From NCBI GenBank assembly GCA_037893225.1, contig JAZGUH010000185.1:1674001-1738000 (forward strand): 64,000 nucleotides of DNA. The letters are read 5' to 3'. This document shows positions 33,914-45,133 of this stretch, one piece after another; position 1 is the stretch's first letter; each line of letters begins with the position of its first letter. Made by a program: the position numbers and the translations under genes. The notes under the pieces were generated by a model that made no database searches, was not told the DNA's origin, and was given only the letters and a program-made list of their open reading frames with translations. This DNA is from Hippasteria phrygiana. Its lineage: Eukaryota > Echinodermata > Asteroidea > Valvatida > Goniasteridae.

Positions 33914-34359
33914 CCCTTCTGTCCCTATCGTGCTGGGTTTAGTTCACATGATCATATTGAGAGTAGTCTGGTGCTGTTTTTAGTATTATACAACTCAACT
34001 ACATTTGTAACCTGGCGGAAGCTAGCCTGCGATTCCACCTGCAATTCAGCCCACGATTTGGCCCGCGACTCACAATAGGGCCCGCGACTCGCAATAGGGC
34101 CCGCGATTCGGCCGATCAGATCTCGGAGCAGCCGCATATTAAAAATAAAAACTAGAACCCATGCGACAAAAGGTTTTAAAAAAATAAAATCACTGGAATC
34201 GGCAACAAATTTTTGAGAAATATCAAGAAATTACATGAGTAAAGCTGTACTTATTATGCTTAACATTGTTTTATGGGTCTTTTTATGGGTCGTTTAGCGA
34301 GGGCCTATTTCAAAGGGTTCTCTACATTATTTCCTTTCGGTTCAGCACAATAGCTTCTG
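33914..34359. other. unassigned; short GC-rich tandem at 34050-34112
   Basis: GGGCCCGCGACTCGCAATA is repeated about two and a half times with changes, in a row of GCGATTCGGCC/CACGATTTGGCC words. Otherwise AT-rich, no gene. Confidence 0.5.
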
Positions 34360-34926
34360 TTTGAAAGAAAGTGTACCTCACATGTTTTGAAAAATTCATA
34401 TTTTTCTTTCATATTCATAATTTCCATTTTCCTGTACACACTTAATTTCAGCAAGGGCCTATTCCAAGAATGGGTTCTGCTCCAATTAGCTGTTTAAAGA
34501 GGCACCGTTTTTATGAATATCTGGAAATGCGGTATTTGCAGTTTCGTGTGAAATGCTGTCTTTGGGGTTTTTTCGAAACGCTGGCTTCATCTCGGCTTCG
34601 GCTTTGGCTCCGGCTCCGACTTCTGAATAACTGAGAAGCAAACCAAATGGAAATATTCTAAATTTTGGTGCATGTTCTGCTTCATGAACATTCATTCGGT
34701 TGATTATGAAAGCAAAAATTTGAATACTTACATTTTGTTGGCTTCTCAGTCATTCTGAAGTCGGAGACGAAGCCGAAGCCAGCTTTTCGAAAAACCCCTT
34801 TGAGAGAAAGTGTACCGCACATGTTTTGACATTATTATTTTTCTTTCATATTCGTAATTGCCACCTTCCTGGACACACTTAATTTCAGCAAGGGCCTATT
34901 TCAAGAATGGGTTCTGCTCCAATTAA
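34360..34926. repeat. direct duplication flanking a MITE
   Basis: About 125 bp (34360-34489) is repeated at 34799-34926 with roughly 85-90% identity by eye. Shared words include GAAAGTGTACC, TTTTTCTTTCATATTC, ACACACTTAATTTCAGC and GAATGGGTTCTGCTCC. Between them lies the MITE 34564-34798. The second copy begins directly after the MITE's right end. Confidence 0.75.
34564..34798. mobile_element. MITE, ends GGGGTTTTTTCGAAACGCTGG
   Basis: Inverted ends: GGGGTTTTTTCGAAACGCTG then GCTTCATCTCGGCTTCGG, with the complement CCGAAGCCAGCTTTTCG then AAAAACCCC at the right. Inner repeats include CTTCTGAATAACTGAGAAGC and its inverted partner GCTTCTCAGTCATTCTGAAG. A clean target duplication is not visible. 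Confidence 0.75.
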
Positions 34927-35444
34927 TCAGTGTTGCTCTTGCCTGTCTTGGTGACAATATTAATAATACTACAAAATGGAGTGGAAAAGGGCACGGCGGC
35001 CAATGTTGCCGTAAAGTACGTGTTTTTTAAAAAGGGAATCATGGCAATTCGCTGGGGCATTGCCGCTGGTGGCCGCTGTCAAGATCGAGGCCTGGTATGT
35101 ATGTACCGCGTACAGTCCGTTCAAGACTTCGGGTCTATAATGGTACAGAGGTATTTTTTCAAGTAGTTAATTTTGATAGCGTATGGGAAGCGTAGTTGCG
35201 GAATTTAAGCGTAGCGCTCATTTCCGAAAGCGTAGCGGGTGCTAGCGCTATTGAATGCCTGGATAGAACACTGGTGTGAAGTGTAGATAGGTGGGGGAGG
35301 GATGGATATTTGTACCTGCTCTAAAATCAGATTAGGCCCTTGCAAAATTGTTGGCTTTTTTTTCTTCAAGTAAATAGATGTTTGAGAATGCCTGACGTGT
35401 GATTTTTATTATAGTTTGTGTCCCATTGGGGACACTCGTGGTCG

Positions 35445-35527
35445 ATTACTGATCTTGTAAAGATTGGGTCACTGAACTTTTATTGGCAATAACAGTTCGG
35501 TGACCCAATCTTTACCAGATCAGTAAT
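35445..35527. repeat. 83-bp hairpin
   Basis: Arms of about 34 bases: ATTACTGATCTTGTAAAG then ATTGGGTCACTGAAC, against the complementary right arm. There are three mismatches and a loop of about 15 bases (TTTTATTGGCAATAA). The size and near-continuous pairing resemble a pre-miRNA, but also a tiny MITE. Strand and expression cannot be judged from DNA. Confidence 0.7.
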
Positions 35528-35724
35528 TGCTTATTTTACATGATATGCTTTCCATAAAAGGGTAGACAGAACCGCTCCACCACATGTACATGTACTCTGC
35601 TTCAAATTTTGGGTTGAATTTGTAAAGTCGGTCTTTGGCTCGTTCGGCACTTTTGAACAATTAACAACTGCAGACATTTGCCATAATCGATTTTGACAAG
35701 GCCCCGTATATCCTCGCTGAGCAG

Positions 35725-36000
35725 CTAGGATGAAAGGGGGGAAAAACCAGCCCCAATCTTCAGCGGAGTTGTTTGGTAATTTTGCGCTTCCTTCCCGGTA
35801 ATTCCTTCCGTCTTTATCAGGTCTTCCAAGACAATGGCCCGGCCTCCCTGTGGGAGGGCTACTGGGTCATATTGTCTGGTGCTCAGCTGCGTGAGAATGG
35901 TTGTGTATAAGATATTGTGGATCTGCCACCGTGGGGACCTGTGCAAAGAGGCCACTGCCTACTCTGAAGTGGCCAGTTTTGGCTGTCCCATAGGAAATAT
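35725..36000 (-). pseudogene. possible BEL/Pao pol relic
   Basis: On the minus strand a 76-codon frame (35725-35955) contains LSTRQYDPVALP followed by RAIVLEDLIKTEG. The QYDP-x-x-x-P...RA-x-V-x-x-L spacing resembles the QYDPLG...P...RAKVLVQDLW segment in BEL/Pao pol (peptidase A17 region). The match is short and imperfect, upstream frames contain stops, and no reverse transcriptase or integrase follows. Chance resemblance is a real alternative. Confidence 0.25.
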
Positions 36001-38263
36001 TGATCACCATGTGTGTTCCGAACCCTTGTCAAAAAAAGGAAAGCGCAAGTCACTACGACGGAGCAGTTTATTGTGGCTATTGTTCTCTTGAAGTTTGGCT
36101 TGATTCGGGAAACCTGGACCGAATTACGAATGGCGGAAATTGGGCATTCCCCAAGACGGTCCTAAACTAGGGCTTGATAGATTCGGTCAAGGGGTGATGT
36201 TGATTTGGTACCCGTTTCATAATTTCTGGTTTATACTTGATGGATTTGCAAAGATGTCCAGACAGTCATGGGAGTTTGTTTACTTTTGTTGGTGACTCCT
36301 GAATCAGACAAATACATGTGATGAACAGCTGCTGAAGCTGTCGATTTAAGAGCCCTTTGTAACTACATGAAAATTTGTATTTTTGCTTTAAATTCATAAT
36401 TTAGATGTTGGCTCACAAGATTATGTTTTGTTGCAAGTGGATACGTGCATCCACTGTCTAGTGGATACAGATTTTGATGAAATATTATCTACATGTATAT
36501 CTTTATTGCCTTTTGTTTGCTTGCTTGCTTTTTAGTTTACGTGTTCCCTTCATCCACAAATTGATTGTTTGCTGGCTGTACTCGTACAAATCATTGTAAA
36601 ATTGCTTGTTTGAATGTTTTGTTCTTGCTCCGATTGGCTACCCTCTTGCTGGCCCAGTTGCACTTGTAGGAGTCTGCATGAATGTTTGCTCTCTTACATT
36701 GCACACTTGCACTCGGGCCTGCTTGCATTATTATTGGTTTGTTCTAGGGGTTGCCGGCATGCCTGCCAATTAAGCCTTGGCTGCCTGCTTACATGTGCGT
36801 GCTTGCTTGCTTGCTTGCTTGCTTGCTTTAGTCATTCTACATATACTTTTATACCTTGCTTGCTGGCATGCCTGCTTGCTCATTTGGTGCACCTGCCTAA
36901 AGAAAAGTGGTTAGAATTGGGTCCCTTTTGTTCCTGGTGTGGATGTCTTTGTTTCTTGACCCCCCCCCCCCCCCCCCCTTCCCCCCAATCATGCCATCCA
37001 CCTGTCTCCTATTACCAGACAAAACAAATTTGATGGACAGATTCTGTCTCTCACCTGTCAGGAATTCCAAAAGCGTGAACTTGTGAACCCTGGGACAGAC
37101 ATGTTGTACATGCGGGATCTGATCTCAAGCTATCCTTACAGCGCAGAGAGGGTTGTACATCTGGGTTCAGAGTTCGATGGGTCCTGGAAGTCGTTGAATT
37201 GAATATCCATTTGCCTGGTCCAGGGACGACTACATGTAAATGTACATGTACATGTGAGAAATAGGTTTTTGGTGTCGGAAAATGGAGATACATGCTGAAC
37301 TTGCAAAGCAGTCGGGACAACGATGTACATGTATGTGTACACGTACATGTACATCATGACACAGGAATCACTAAACTCAAAAGGTAGTGTAGTCTGACTT
37401 GTGCACAATGCGTATTTTATAATCATGCATTGTACGATGTACATGCCTCACTTTGTGCTTGCCTGGAAAAACATAACACTTGGACATCAAGAAGATAGTT
37501 AAAGAAAGGCTCAGCAAATTGTCATACATGTACTTCTCGTCATCCTTCAGGGGCTAGGCTAGTTGCAGAGTTGTAACACTTAGTAATGTACATACATGTA
37601 TCTCTGAAAAGTATAAGCCCAGTTTATTTTAATAATTTTTTCTTCTGCATCTCACAATTCCTGCTCAGTCAACTGAGATCCATTTAGTCTGCAAATTTAC
37701 AGGTTTAAATTTCACTTTCGTAGAAATCAAATTTTGGCTGGGAGTGTTGCAAGTTTTCACTGCAGCCTCATTAAATTATGAGAAGAAAGCATTACAACAT
37801 GTAGATATTTCATTCAGAATGGTGGGGGAAAACAAGGAAAATCATTGTCAAGCTGTGAAATCTTTATCCCCAACCTACAGAATTGTGAGATATATTTTCT
37901 TGTAAGTTGTAACAATCTTCAGTTATTCAAGGGTCATTCCACACTAACTGTTACAATTGATATTTGGGGGTGAGACATGGATGGTGTGTTTTTGCTTTTT
38001 AAATTTTTAAAAAAGTTTTTTTTTTAGGCTGAACATTCCTGTATCACTTATATGATTGCACTAAAAAATAAAACCGGCTGATTCCCTGGATATGTAAGAA
38101 ATTGCTGAGTCATTTTTAAGATGAAACAAGCAATAATGTTCATATTATAGAGTCTTGTACAGGAATATTCCTGATATAATTAATTAGACCTTGTTCCAAT
38201 TAATTGTTCAATGTAGAATTGTTATCACTCAACTAAAGCAACCTATTTAGTATTTATGAATTT
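36001..38263. other. unassigned stretch with simple repeats
   Basis: No gene recognised. It holds a (GCTT)7-type array (36801-36828) within a C/T/G-rich segment that yields a spurious 139-codon Leu/Cys-rich frame (36614-37033). It also holds a 19-base poly-C (36960-36978) and several ACATGTACATGT runs at 37220-37360. Confidence 0.55.
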
Positions 38264-38399
38264 ATTTTCAAAGTGAACAAAGAAACTGGCAGGAGCGGGA
38301 TTCGAACCTGCGACCTCTGGAATACCGTACCGGTACGGTATTCCGGAAGTCGCAGGTTCGAATCCCGCTCCTGCCAGTTTATTTGTTCACTTTGAAAAT
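38264..38399. repeat. palindromic SINE tail (head-to-head tRNA halves)
   Basis: A 136-bp nearly perfect palindrome centred at 38331/38332 on TACCGTACCGGTACGGTA. Each arm is the 3' half of the tRNA head plus the AACTGGCAGGAGCGGG and GTGAACAAAG flank of the 25-kb SINE family. The right arm continues into spacer sequence (ACCTAGTCAGTTTCCCT). It likely arose by inverted duplication or template switching at the anticodon region. Confidence 0.88.
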
Positions 38400-40120
38400 G
38401 TATTCAAATTTACCTAGTCAGTTTCCCTAATGGATTGTTTGACGACTTAGTATTTATCAAGTTAGGATTTAACATGGACAGAAATTGTGACAAATGTCTG
38501 TCCCAGTTATGAACACAAATTCTTGAAGATGTACATTTGTACGTCTTGTAGTAAAAAAAATACCTAGAGGTGTAACCTAAGATTGGCCGGTGGCAATTCC
38601 TCAATGGATAGCTTCGCGTTAGGTACAACATTTGGGATAAGTTATGCATTTCATTACTACTTCCCATCACTTTGACCAAATGTCTGTCCATGTTATGAAC
38701 ATTAAATCTTGAAGATGATCTTCAGTGGTTTCTTGAATACTAAGACATTTACCCAAATTTTTGGTGGGCTATGTTCTTACAAGGAAATTAGATGCAGAGA
38801 AAGAAAACATGGCAAATTTATCGACTCCTGTCCTTGTTCCCTCTAAATGTCATTTCTGTATTAAACCATTAGTGTGTAAAGACCCCTCTAGCACGCATGG
38901 ATAACCCATACCATTTTTGCGGTCCCGATTGAAATCCCGGGCTCTCCCCAGACCTGCTGGGCTGAAGTGGAATTATTTTAACAGTCCAAGTTTAACTCCC
39001 GTTTGTCGCTTTCTCCTGTGTGAGTGTCCATTTCCAAGCCCTAAATTGAAACAAGACACTGGTTTTTGTTTTCCCTTTAAATTTCTTTGTTGGGGGAAAC
39101 ATCACAAGGCCAACAAATCAGCATATCCTGTGTGCTATCAGTCCTGCCATCATCTGGTCGTTCGACAAGGAACAGTGATTGGTCTTGTCATGACTTGTCA
39201 TTCCTTGTCCAAACGCTGCCTCCTAACCAGCTCCAGATCTTTCAAGAGTGAGGGCTTTTGGAGAGGTGGGGGGGGGGGGGGGGGGGGGGGCGGTGGAGGG
39301 AGGAGAGAGCAAGTAAGAGCTGACCAGCTGGCTTCATTTACCTGCAAATTTGCCTTTTGCTTTGGGAACTCAAGTGTGCCGCGTCTCGGGATCCAAATAG
39401 TTGGCACGACTTCTTGCAAACTATTCAGAATGTTTGTGGGACCAAGAACTTGCTGCCTGTGATGGTAAATACATGGTTACTAAACATAAGTGTGATGACC
39501 CGATTTTTTAATTAATAAGTTGAGGAGAGACGTGGCTGCAGTTAATGGACTCGGCCAAAAACGAGGTAATTTGACAGCGGATGCATCTCTTTGAGATCAG
39601 GTGATCACATTTGTAGCCTTCAAAAATAAATGCCACATCAAAAAAAACAAAGATATGTTTTTGAAAGGATACAAAGCTTTGCTACCCCATTTTTTTCCTT
39701 GAAATTGTACAGTGCAAAATGTGTTTGTGTAATTATATCGGATTTCCCCATTTGCAAAGGTAATGGTTTGGGCGTCGCCTTTTTTGTAGCAGAACCGAGT
39801 AAAATGGTCAGTGGTTTTACATGTACATGTACATGTACGTTAAAACTTGAAAAGAGATAGAATTGACCCAAATGTTGAAATTGATGACAGATGTCTGCAT
39901 TTGGGAAGATTCCAGTATGAGATGGCTTTTAAATCATGGCATCACCTTTTGTAGGAGAACCTTCATGAATGAAAAATGCCTTGGTTGCTGATGGGCAGTG
40001 ACAGTCAAGTCATTTTGTCTGGCTGTTTTAATGAGGTGCTGGTATGCCAACAATGCAACATGGCACACTAGGCCAACAATGGATTGGATACGCACAGGAA
40101 TGTGCATGTATGTAGATGAA
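38400..40120. other. unassigned stretch with poly-G
   Basis: Remnant SINE spacer to about 38450, then no recognised feature. A 23-base poly-G (39268-39290) creates a spurious 181-codon frame (38917-39462). ACATGTACATGTAC occurs near 39820-39836. Confidence 0.5.
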
Positions 40121-40223
40121 AACCGGCCAGGGGGGTCATTTTCAAACCGCGGCTATGGCGGTCAGTATTCAATGGGTTAAATGACCAAAGCTCCGATATC
40201 CATTGGTTAGAGATATTTAATAA

Positions 40224-40389
40224 GGGAATAAATATGTGCTGGGCTGGTTTTAAACGTACGTTTAAAACCGCCTTGGGGCCTGGGCGCTTGATAATGACCC
40301 GAGCCGAAGGCGAGGGTCATTATCAGCATCCAGGCCCCAAGGCGGTTTTAAACGTACGTTTAAAACCGGCCCAGCACATATTTATTCCC
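40224..40389. mobile_element. 166-bp palindrome with TTTAAACGTACGTTTAAA units
   Basis: The arms run from GGGAATAAATATGTGCTGGG to the complementary CCCAGCACATATTTATTCCC. Each arm contains the self-complementary GGTTTTAAACGTACGTTTAA-AACC unit. The tip is ATAATGACCC/GGGTCATTAT around a GAGCCGAAGGCG loop. Further GTTTAAAC words cluster at 40747-40805. It is probably a MITE or the palindromic core of a larger element whose outer ends I could not fix. Confidence 0.8.
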
Positions 40390-41228
40390 ATTCATAAAAT
40401 ACCTTTTTGTATAATTAAGCAAAAACTACCGAAAATTATAAATTTCCAATGATTTTATTTAATTTGTTTTACCTTGGTTTGTAAAATGCCCCTTCAGCTA
40501 TTTAATGGTTCGTGCCACGCGCGAGTAGTGGTAAACATGTCCTTATATGGAAATTGATGCGCTCGTCTAGGTGGTGCAGAACGCAGCAGTGCCGGTGTAG
40601 TGTGAAATTATGGACTCTAAATACGGACGCATCGGTAGTATTGCGCTTGCGTTATTAGGCGAGTGACTGGTCGCTCGAGTGTTCAATCAATAAAATGGAC
40701 CAGATTTTGTAGGACTCTACATTTCGTGTGACACCGGAAAAAATGTTTAAAACCGCGCCGTGTTTAAACAACTTCCAGCCGTGTTTAAACAACCGTTTAA
40801 ACACACCCACGTGACAGGCTCTCGACCAATAGGGATAGTGAAACTCGCTGAGGCATTTATCGCCGTTTACGAGTTAACCACGCCCCTTAGACAACCCTAT
40901 GGGGATTTTGTGTGGTAATTTTTGTTTGTCTCAGATTTTTCGTGTTCCACATGGAGTTATAATTGATGTGATTGGACAATAGTACACAAGCTGCATTGAC
41001 GCGATTCGACCGCGATAGGTCAATTAACCTGGCAGGGAAAATACTTGCATTGGAGTTTAAGAAATTAGTGTTATTTTGTTTAAAAAGTACATGTTTTGCA
41101 TACATGCATGCACGTGATCTCACTGTAAGTTATCCCGCCTGGGTCTGTCGGTGTGAAAATTGGGATAATTTCTCTGGAATCTGTTGAAAGAGTATCCTCT
41201 ATTTAGATCTGGGCTAAGGAAAACTAAT
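40390..41228. other. unassigned; GTTTAAAC cluster
   Basis: CCGTGTTTAAACAAC and CGTTTAAACAC words at 40747-40805 echo the palindrome at 40224-40389. Some of this stretch may therefore belong to the same element. No gene seen. Confidence 0.45.
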
Positions 41229-41276
41229 GGTGGTAGGGTTGGCAATTCAAAATGTTGCCAACCCTACAGTACCACC
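41229..41276. repeat. 48-bp hairpin
   Basis: GGTGGTAGGGTTGGCAA pairs with TTGCCAACCCTAC-AGT-ACCACC around a TTCAAAATG loop, with a small bulge. It is isolated from recognised repeat families. Confidence 0.7.
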
Positions 41277-41329
41277 TCTGATTGTAACCCTTTACCTAGA
41301 ATGGCTTTTAGCCTTGTATTGGTTGATTT

Positions 41330-41600
41330 CAATTTAGTTTCTCTTTTCCCTTGAAGCCTTAACCACATCCCTCTGTTCTTTCCATTGCCTAATTACCACC
41401 TCTTATTTACCCGCCCCACCCCCACACTCCTTTGTTCCCCTCCCCAGCTTCATGCTTTCATCCATCTCAATCCCTCCCCTCTTTCATCCTCGCCCAAACC
41501 ACACTTTTGTGTTCCTTGCTGCACCCTCCTCTTTCCTTAACTCTTTATGATGTTCACAAACTGCCACTCTCCCTTGCTCCTTAATCTCTCTTAATTGAGT
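41330..41600. other. pyrimidine-rich tract
   Basis: The plus strand is markedly C/T-rich over about 270 bases, with many CCCTCC and CTTTC words and few G. There is no open frame of interest. Such strand-biased tracts can form triplex or act as splicing/recombination signals, but no such role is shown here. Confidence 0.6.
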
Positions 41601-41689
41601 TTCTCCACCCACCCCGGCTTGCTTTGTGTGTCCCCCATGTCTGTTTCGTGTAACACTGTCATTTGCCTTTGAGAAAAAAACTTACTTAA

Positions 41690-42143
41690 AGTTAGTGTAC
41701 ACGATTGGTAATCCTCCAATTTCCTTTTTACTGAATTATTACGAAATACCTTACAAGACTGTAAGTTAATAGTAGTCTCAATCATCCTGTGAAATGATGG
41801 CACCAGGTGTGCTGTCGTTGTGAAGAAAAGTGGAAATGTATATCGTTTTCCAATGATTTCCAGCTGGAAATCATTGGGAAAACTGCCCTGTGGCCAAGGC
41901 GCGCGTGGCTACCTGGACGAGTGGCACGTCCCGGGCATGCTTGCATTCGGGGCGCATCACGCGTCCATGTAGCCACGCACGCCCGGCGGTTGAAAACGAG
42001 CTGTGTTTTTCTCAATTTTTTTTCGCCATCCAAGAACGCAAAACTTTGAACAGGTCAGTGGAACGATATTTCCTATAAAATACCAACCCCTAAAAACGCC
42101 CATTTTTGAAAATTGCAACAATGACCAATCGTGTACACTACTT
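41690..42143. mobile_element. GTGTACAC-family MITE, subtype A (copy 2)
   Basis: Flanked by TTAA (41686-41689, 42144-42147). Ends AGTTAGTGTACACGATTGG and CCAATCGTGTACACTACTT. The interior has the CGATTTCCAGCTGGAAATC-type palindrome (here ATGATTTCCAGCTGGAAATCAT) and part of the GC-rich stem (AAGGCGCGCGTGGCTACCTG). Whether the target is TTA (PIF/Harbinger) or TTAA (piggyBac) is ambiguous. Confidence 0.85.
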
Positions 42144-42362
42144 TTAAGTTAAAAATGTCAGGCTAGCTAATTTGATTTTAATAAAATTGTAGTCACTTAG
42201 TGCTACTTTATTTGTATCTTTTCAGAAGATGTGTAGTGATGCTCCTGCCATGCCCTTTGGTGGGTTCTTGGATGTTTGATCTGAGGGGCTGGCCCTGCCT
42301 TCTGAATCAGAGTCCTGGTACAAGTTGTGATGACAAAAGCAGTGTGCAAGGCTGGAGGGGAT

Positions 42363-42640
42363 GTGATTGGTTGAAGCCTCATGATTATTCATGCCAGGAT
42401 GCAGCAGTCTGTGCATTGCCTGTCTGGATGCTCAAGATGTCTCCTGTAGTGGCTCTGTACATGTACCTGATTGCTCAAGCCCACTGATTATTTGGTAGAC
42501 CAGTGTCGGAAACCTGATTGGTTGAAAATCTCATGAATAATTCATGTTTATACTGCAGAGGAACTTCGGGGTGACAACCATTTGATTGGATGCTGCTGTT
42601 GCATTTTGAAGGTGATTGGATCAGACCTGTGCATTATGCC
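42363..42640. promoter_or_regulatory. cluster of inverted CCAAT boxes with a duplicated ATTCATG module
   Basis: TGATTGGTTGAAGCCTCATG followed by ATTATTCATG (42364-42393) recurs as TGATTGGTTGAAAATCTCATG, with one-base and spacing changes, followed by AATAATTCATG (42515-42546). Two more TGATTGGAT words follow at 42583 and 42613. ATTGG is the complement of the CCAAT box bound by NF-Y; ATGAATAATTCAT is a perfect palindrome reminiscent of POU-type dimer sites. Regulatory function is inference only. Confidence 0.3.
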
Positions 42641-43647
42641 CTCGTGAGATCGGGGAACGCAGTGGTGAAATGCATATATCCATGCAGTCTTAAATCATCC
42701 AGTTATGTGTGAGTGGGTTCTTCCTCTATGAATATTTAAGTGGAATTGAAATTAAATTGATTCGCTCATAAAGGAAAAACGGCTAACTTCCTGGTTCTTT
42801 GACTGTATTAAAAAAACAGAACATCAAGCTTCTTATGATCTATTTCTGGTAATCAAACCAAGGATTCTACAAAACCGCTAATGACCCTGTAGTTTGCAAG
42901 CCTGCAGATAGAGAGGATAGAGGAATATTCAGTTTCCAAGTTTGGAGAAAAACCCCAGATAATCGTCCACTCCCTGGCTGAAGGACGCAAGTGTAATTAC
43001 ACCGTCAGTGGGAACTTTGGCCCTTTTGTGTCCTGGGACCAGATTATCAAGGAGAAACCCATTGGAATTGGGTAGGGATCCAGTACACACGTCAACTTAG
43101 ATGGGAATTGAACCCGGGTCACCTGGGAAATTGAGGAAAGTACCACCTGCCAATCCCAACCCAAGTTGATACCCATATTGGATTTGGAAGATCAGATGGA
43201 TTAAACGTGAAACATCAAATTTTTGATGATTGAACAGTGTTGTATAGAGCTGGGAAATTGTCATCCTTAATACATGTACATGTACATGTACATCAACCTT
43301 AATGAATTTTGAGATGGTAACATTGAATCAGTCATCACAATTCAGGGCTCTGAACTGATGAGCTGTGGCTTACTCAAACATCATTTGGAACTTCAAACTG
43401 TAGATGTTGAGAAAAATATGAGCAGGACTTGGTTTGTAATATTACAGAACATGTTATATCGAACTTGTGGAACTTTGAACTGTAAAATTGACATCTGTAC
43501 TTCCAAGTCGAGCTCAAAATATTGGATGAAAGCAGGATCCTGTGGTAAGTTTTGTGTTTTTGTTTTGTGTAGATGTCAGTGTTTACCCAAGGATCTGGGT
43601 ACTGGGCTGGATAAGAGCTGAGGGAAGGAAGTGTCAAACAAGTAGAT
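42641..43647. other. unassigned stretch
   Basis: No gene recognised. AATTGAACCCGGGTCACC near 43108 resembles a reversed B box (GGTTCAATTCC) and could be an old tRNA-derived remnant, but there is no clear A box. An ACATGTACATGTACATGTACAT run lies at 43271-43292 (a 22-base hexamer array, written here as (ACATGT)n). Confidence 0.4.
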
Positions 43648-44500
43648 GCCTGCCAATTTTCAAATGACAATAATCTCTAACCAGTGGGTTAAATCTGTTG
43701 ATATTGGTGTTTTGGGGAAAGGTAATTGCATAAGCAATCCAAATTTGCGACCGGCTCTGCAAAAAGGGTATTATATCGCAAAATCTGAAAAATGAGTTAA
43801 AATAGTACATCGTTGAATTTGTCACATCCTAAGCTTTAATTTGGTGTAGAGTTTACCCAGGTGGCATTATGTGTTCCCGAGTTATCTTGACCTTTGTATA
43901 CTCCTGTTTTCCAATTTAATGGAAGTGCGTTGAACACAAAAAGTGCAAAGAAATAAGATAATAGTAATTTCATTAATTTTTTCATCTTTATTCATCAATA
44001 TTAATGTTTCTGAAAATAAATTATGAAAATATAGATACAATATATAACAAGCCAGCAAACAAAAAACAAAAAAATCACTCATGTGAAGATTTGTTTGCCC
44101 GCTTCACATAGAACAGCCCTTTGTGTGTTCACACAGTGCGACAATACATGTTTTTGTAGAGCGGTCACATTTGTCATTTTTTTTATGTAGGAGAAATTTG
44201 AGGTTTGATGACCTTTTGACCTTGAATTTGACCTTGTGGATCACTTGACCTTGGGATGAATTTGGGTTAAAATTATACCCCCAAAAAATATTTAAAAATT
44301 CAAGGTATAATATTGTTTGTTTGCTTTCTAGCTCTTCTCAAAATTGGCACACTTGATGCAATGTGATATCCCTATTCAATTTACTAAAAATCTATGTATA
44401 CATAAATTTGTAGTAAATTGCAAAGACACCAATATCAACAGATCTGGCCCACTGGTTACAGAGATACGGTCATTTGAAAAGTGGCGGGCGTGCCTATTTT
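43648..44500. mobile_element. element with about 70-bp inverted repeats
   Basis: TGCCAATTTTCAAATGAC, then ACCAGTGGGTTAAATCTGTT and GATATTGGTGT (43651-43710), recurs in inverted form as ACACCAATATCAACAGATCT, GGCCCACTGGT and GTCATTTGAAAAGTGGC (44426-44484). The interior is AT-rich with a TGACCT cluster. It looks like a decayed transposon about 0.85 kb long; the true ends are unresolved. Confidence 0.6.
44209..44253. promoter_or_regulatory. four TGACCT nuclear-receptor-type half-sites
   Basis: TGACCT words start at 44209, 44217, 44229 and 44246. The second is TGACCTTGA, the complement of the TCAAGGTCA extended half-site bound by ERR/NR5A-type receptors. Spacing is irregular. They sit inside a repeat, so if the repeat is numerous these would be dispersed candidate sites. 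Binding is inference. Confidence 0.3.
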
Positions 44501-44599
44501 GTTGTAGTGCAAAAACCGTTCCGATGGGGGCTAAAACTCAAAATTTCAGCTCAAAATTTCAAAAAAGTGGATTGACTGAAATGCTCGTTTGTCCATGAG

Positions 44600-45133
44600 T
44601 TACACAACACGCATAAGGGGAAGATGAGGCAGATTTTTTCAAAGCAGTTCTAATGGTATTCTCGGGATTATCAAATGAAAATGGACATTGTTGAACCGGA
44701 AAATCATTGGCTTGGTTGGCACAAAATTGCACCAGGATATTGCGAGATGTTTAAACCTGTACTGTACATGTGCTGTTTCCGCGTTCAACATCCTGGATCG
44801 AACTGCAGTATATGCAGTCCCCGCAGTGTTTTAGGATTGTTTATGTATTTTGAATTAAAACTGAACATTTAATAGATCATACGCACAATGATATTGTGGG
44901 TGGCTTGAGGGGAAATCCCTTTTTATACAGTCATAATAGGAATTTATTATTCAATAATGCCTGCATTTTGGCTTTTCTATACATCTGAATAGATTGACCT
45001 ACTCTATCAATACCATCATAACCAAACATGGCACTAACGGTGAATTTTGCATTTGTTTATGCGATTGGGGTACGGTACTGTACAATGTAATTTGTGGTTT
45101 TGTTGCATCTGCTGAAGTACTATCAGCTCATAC
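44600..45133. other. unassigned stretch
   Basis: AT-rich, no gene or repeat recognised. Confidence 0.5.

Noticed and set aside
36614..37033. 139-codon Leu/Cys-rich frame
   Set aside because: It comes from GCTT repeats and a poly-C tract.
38917..39462. 181-codon plus-strand frame
   Set aside because: It is kept open by a poly-G run coding for glycine; the rest is not protein-like.
43085..43135. Another tRNA-derived SINE
   Set aside because: Only a possible B box is visible; the A box and body are not recognisable.
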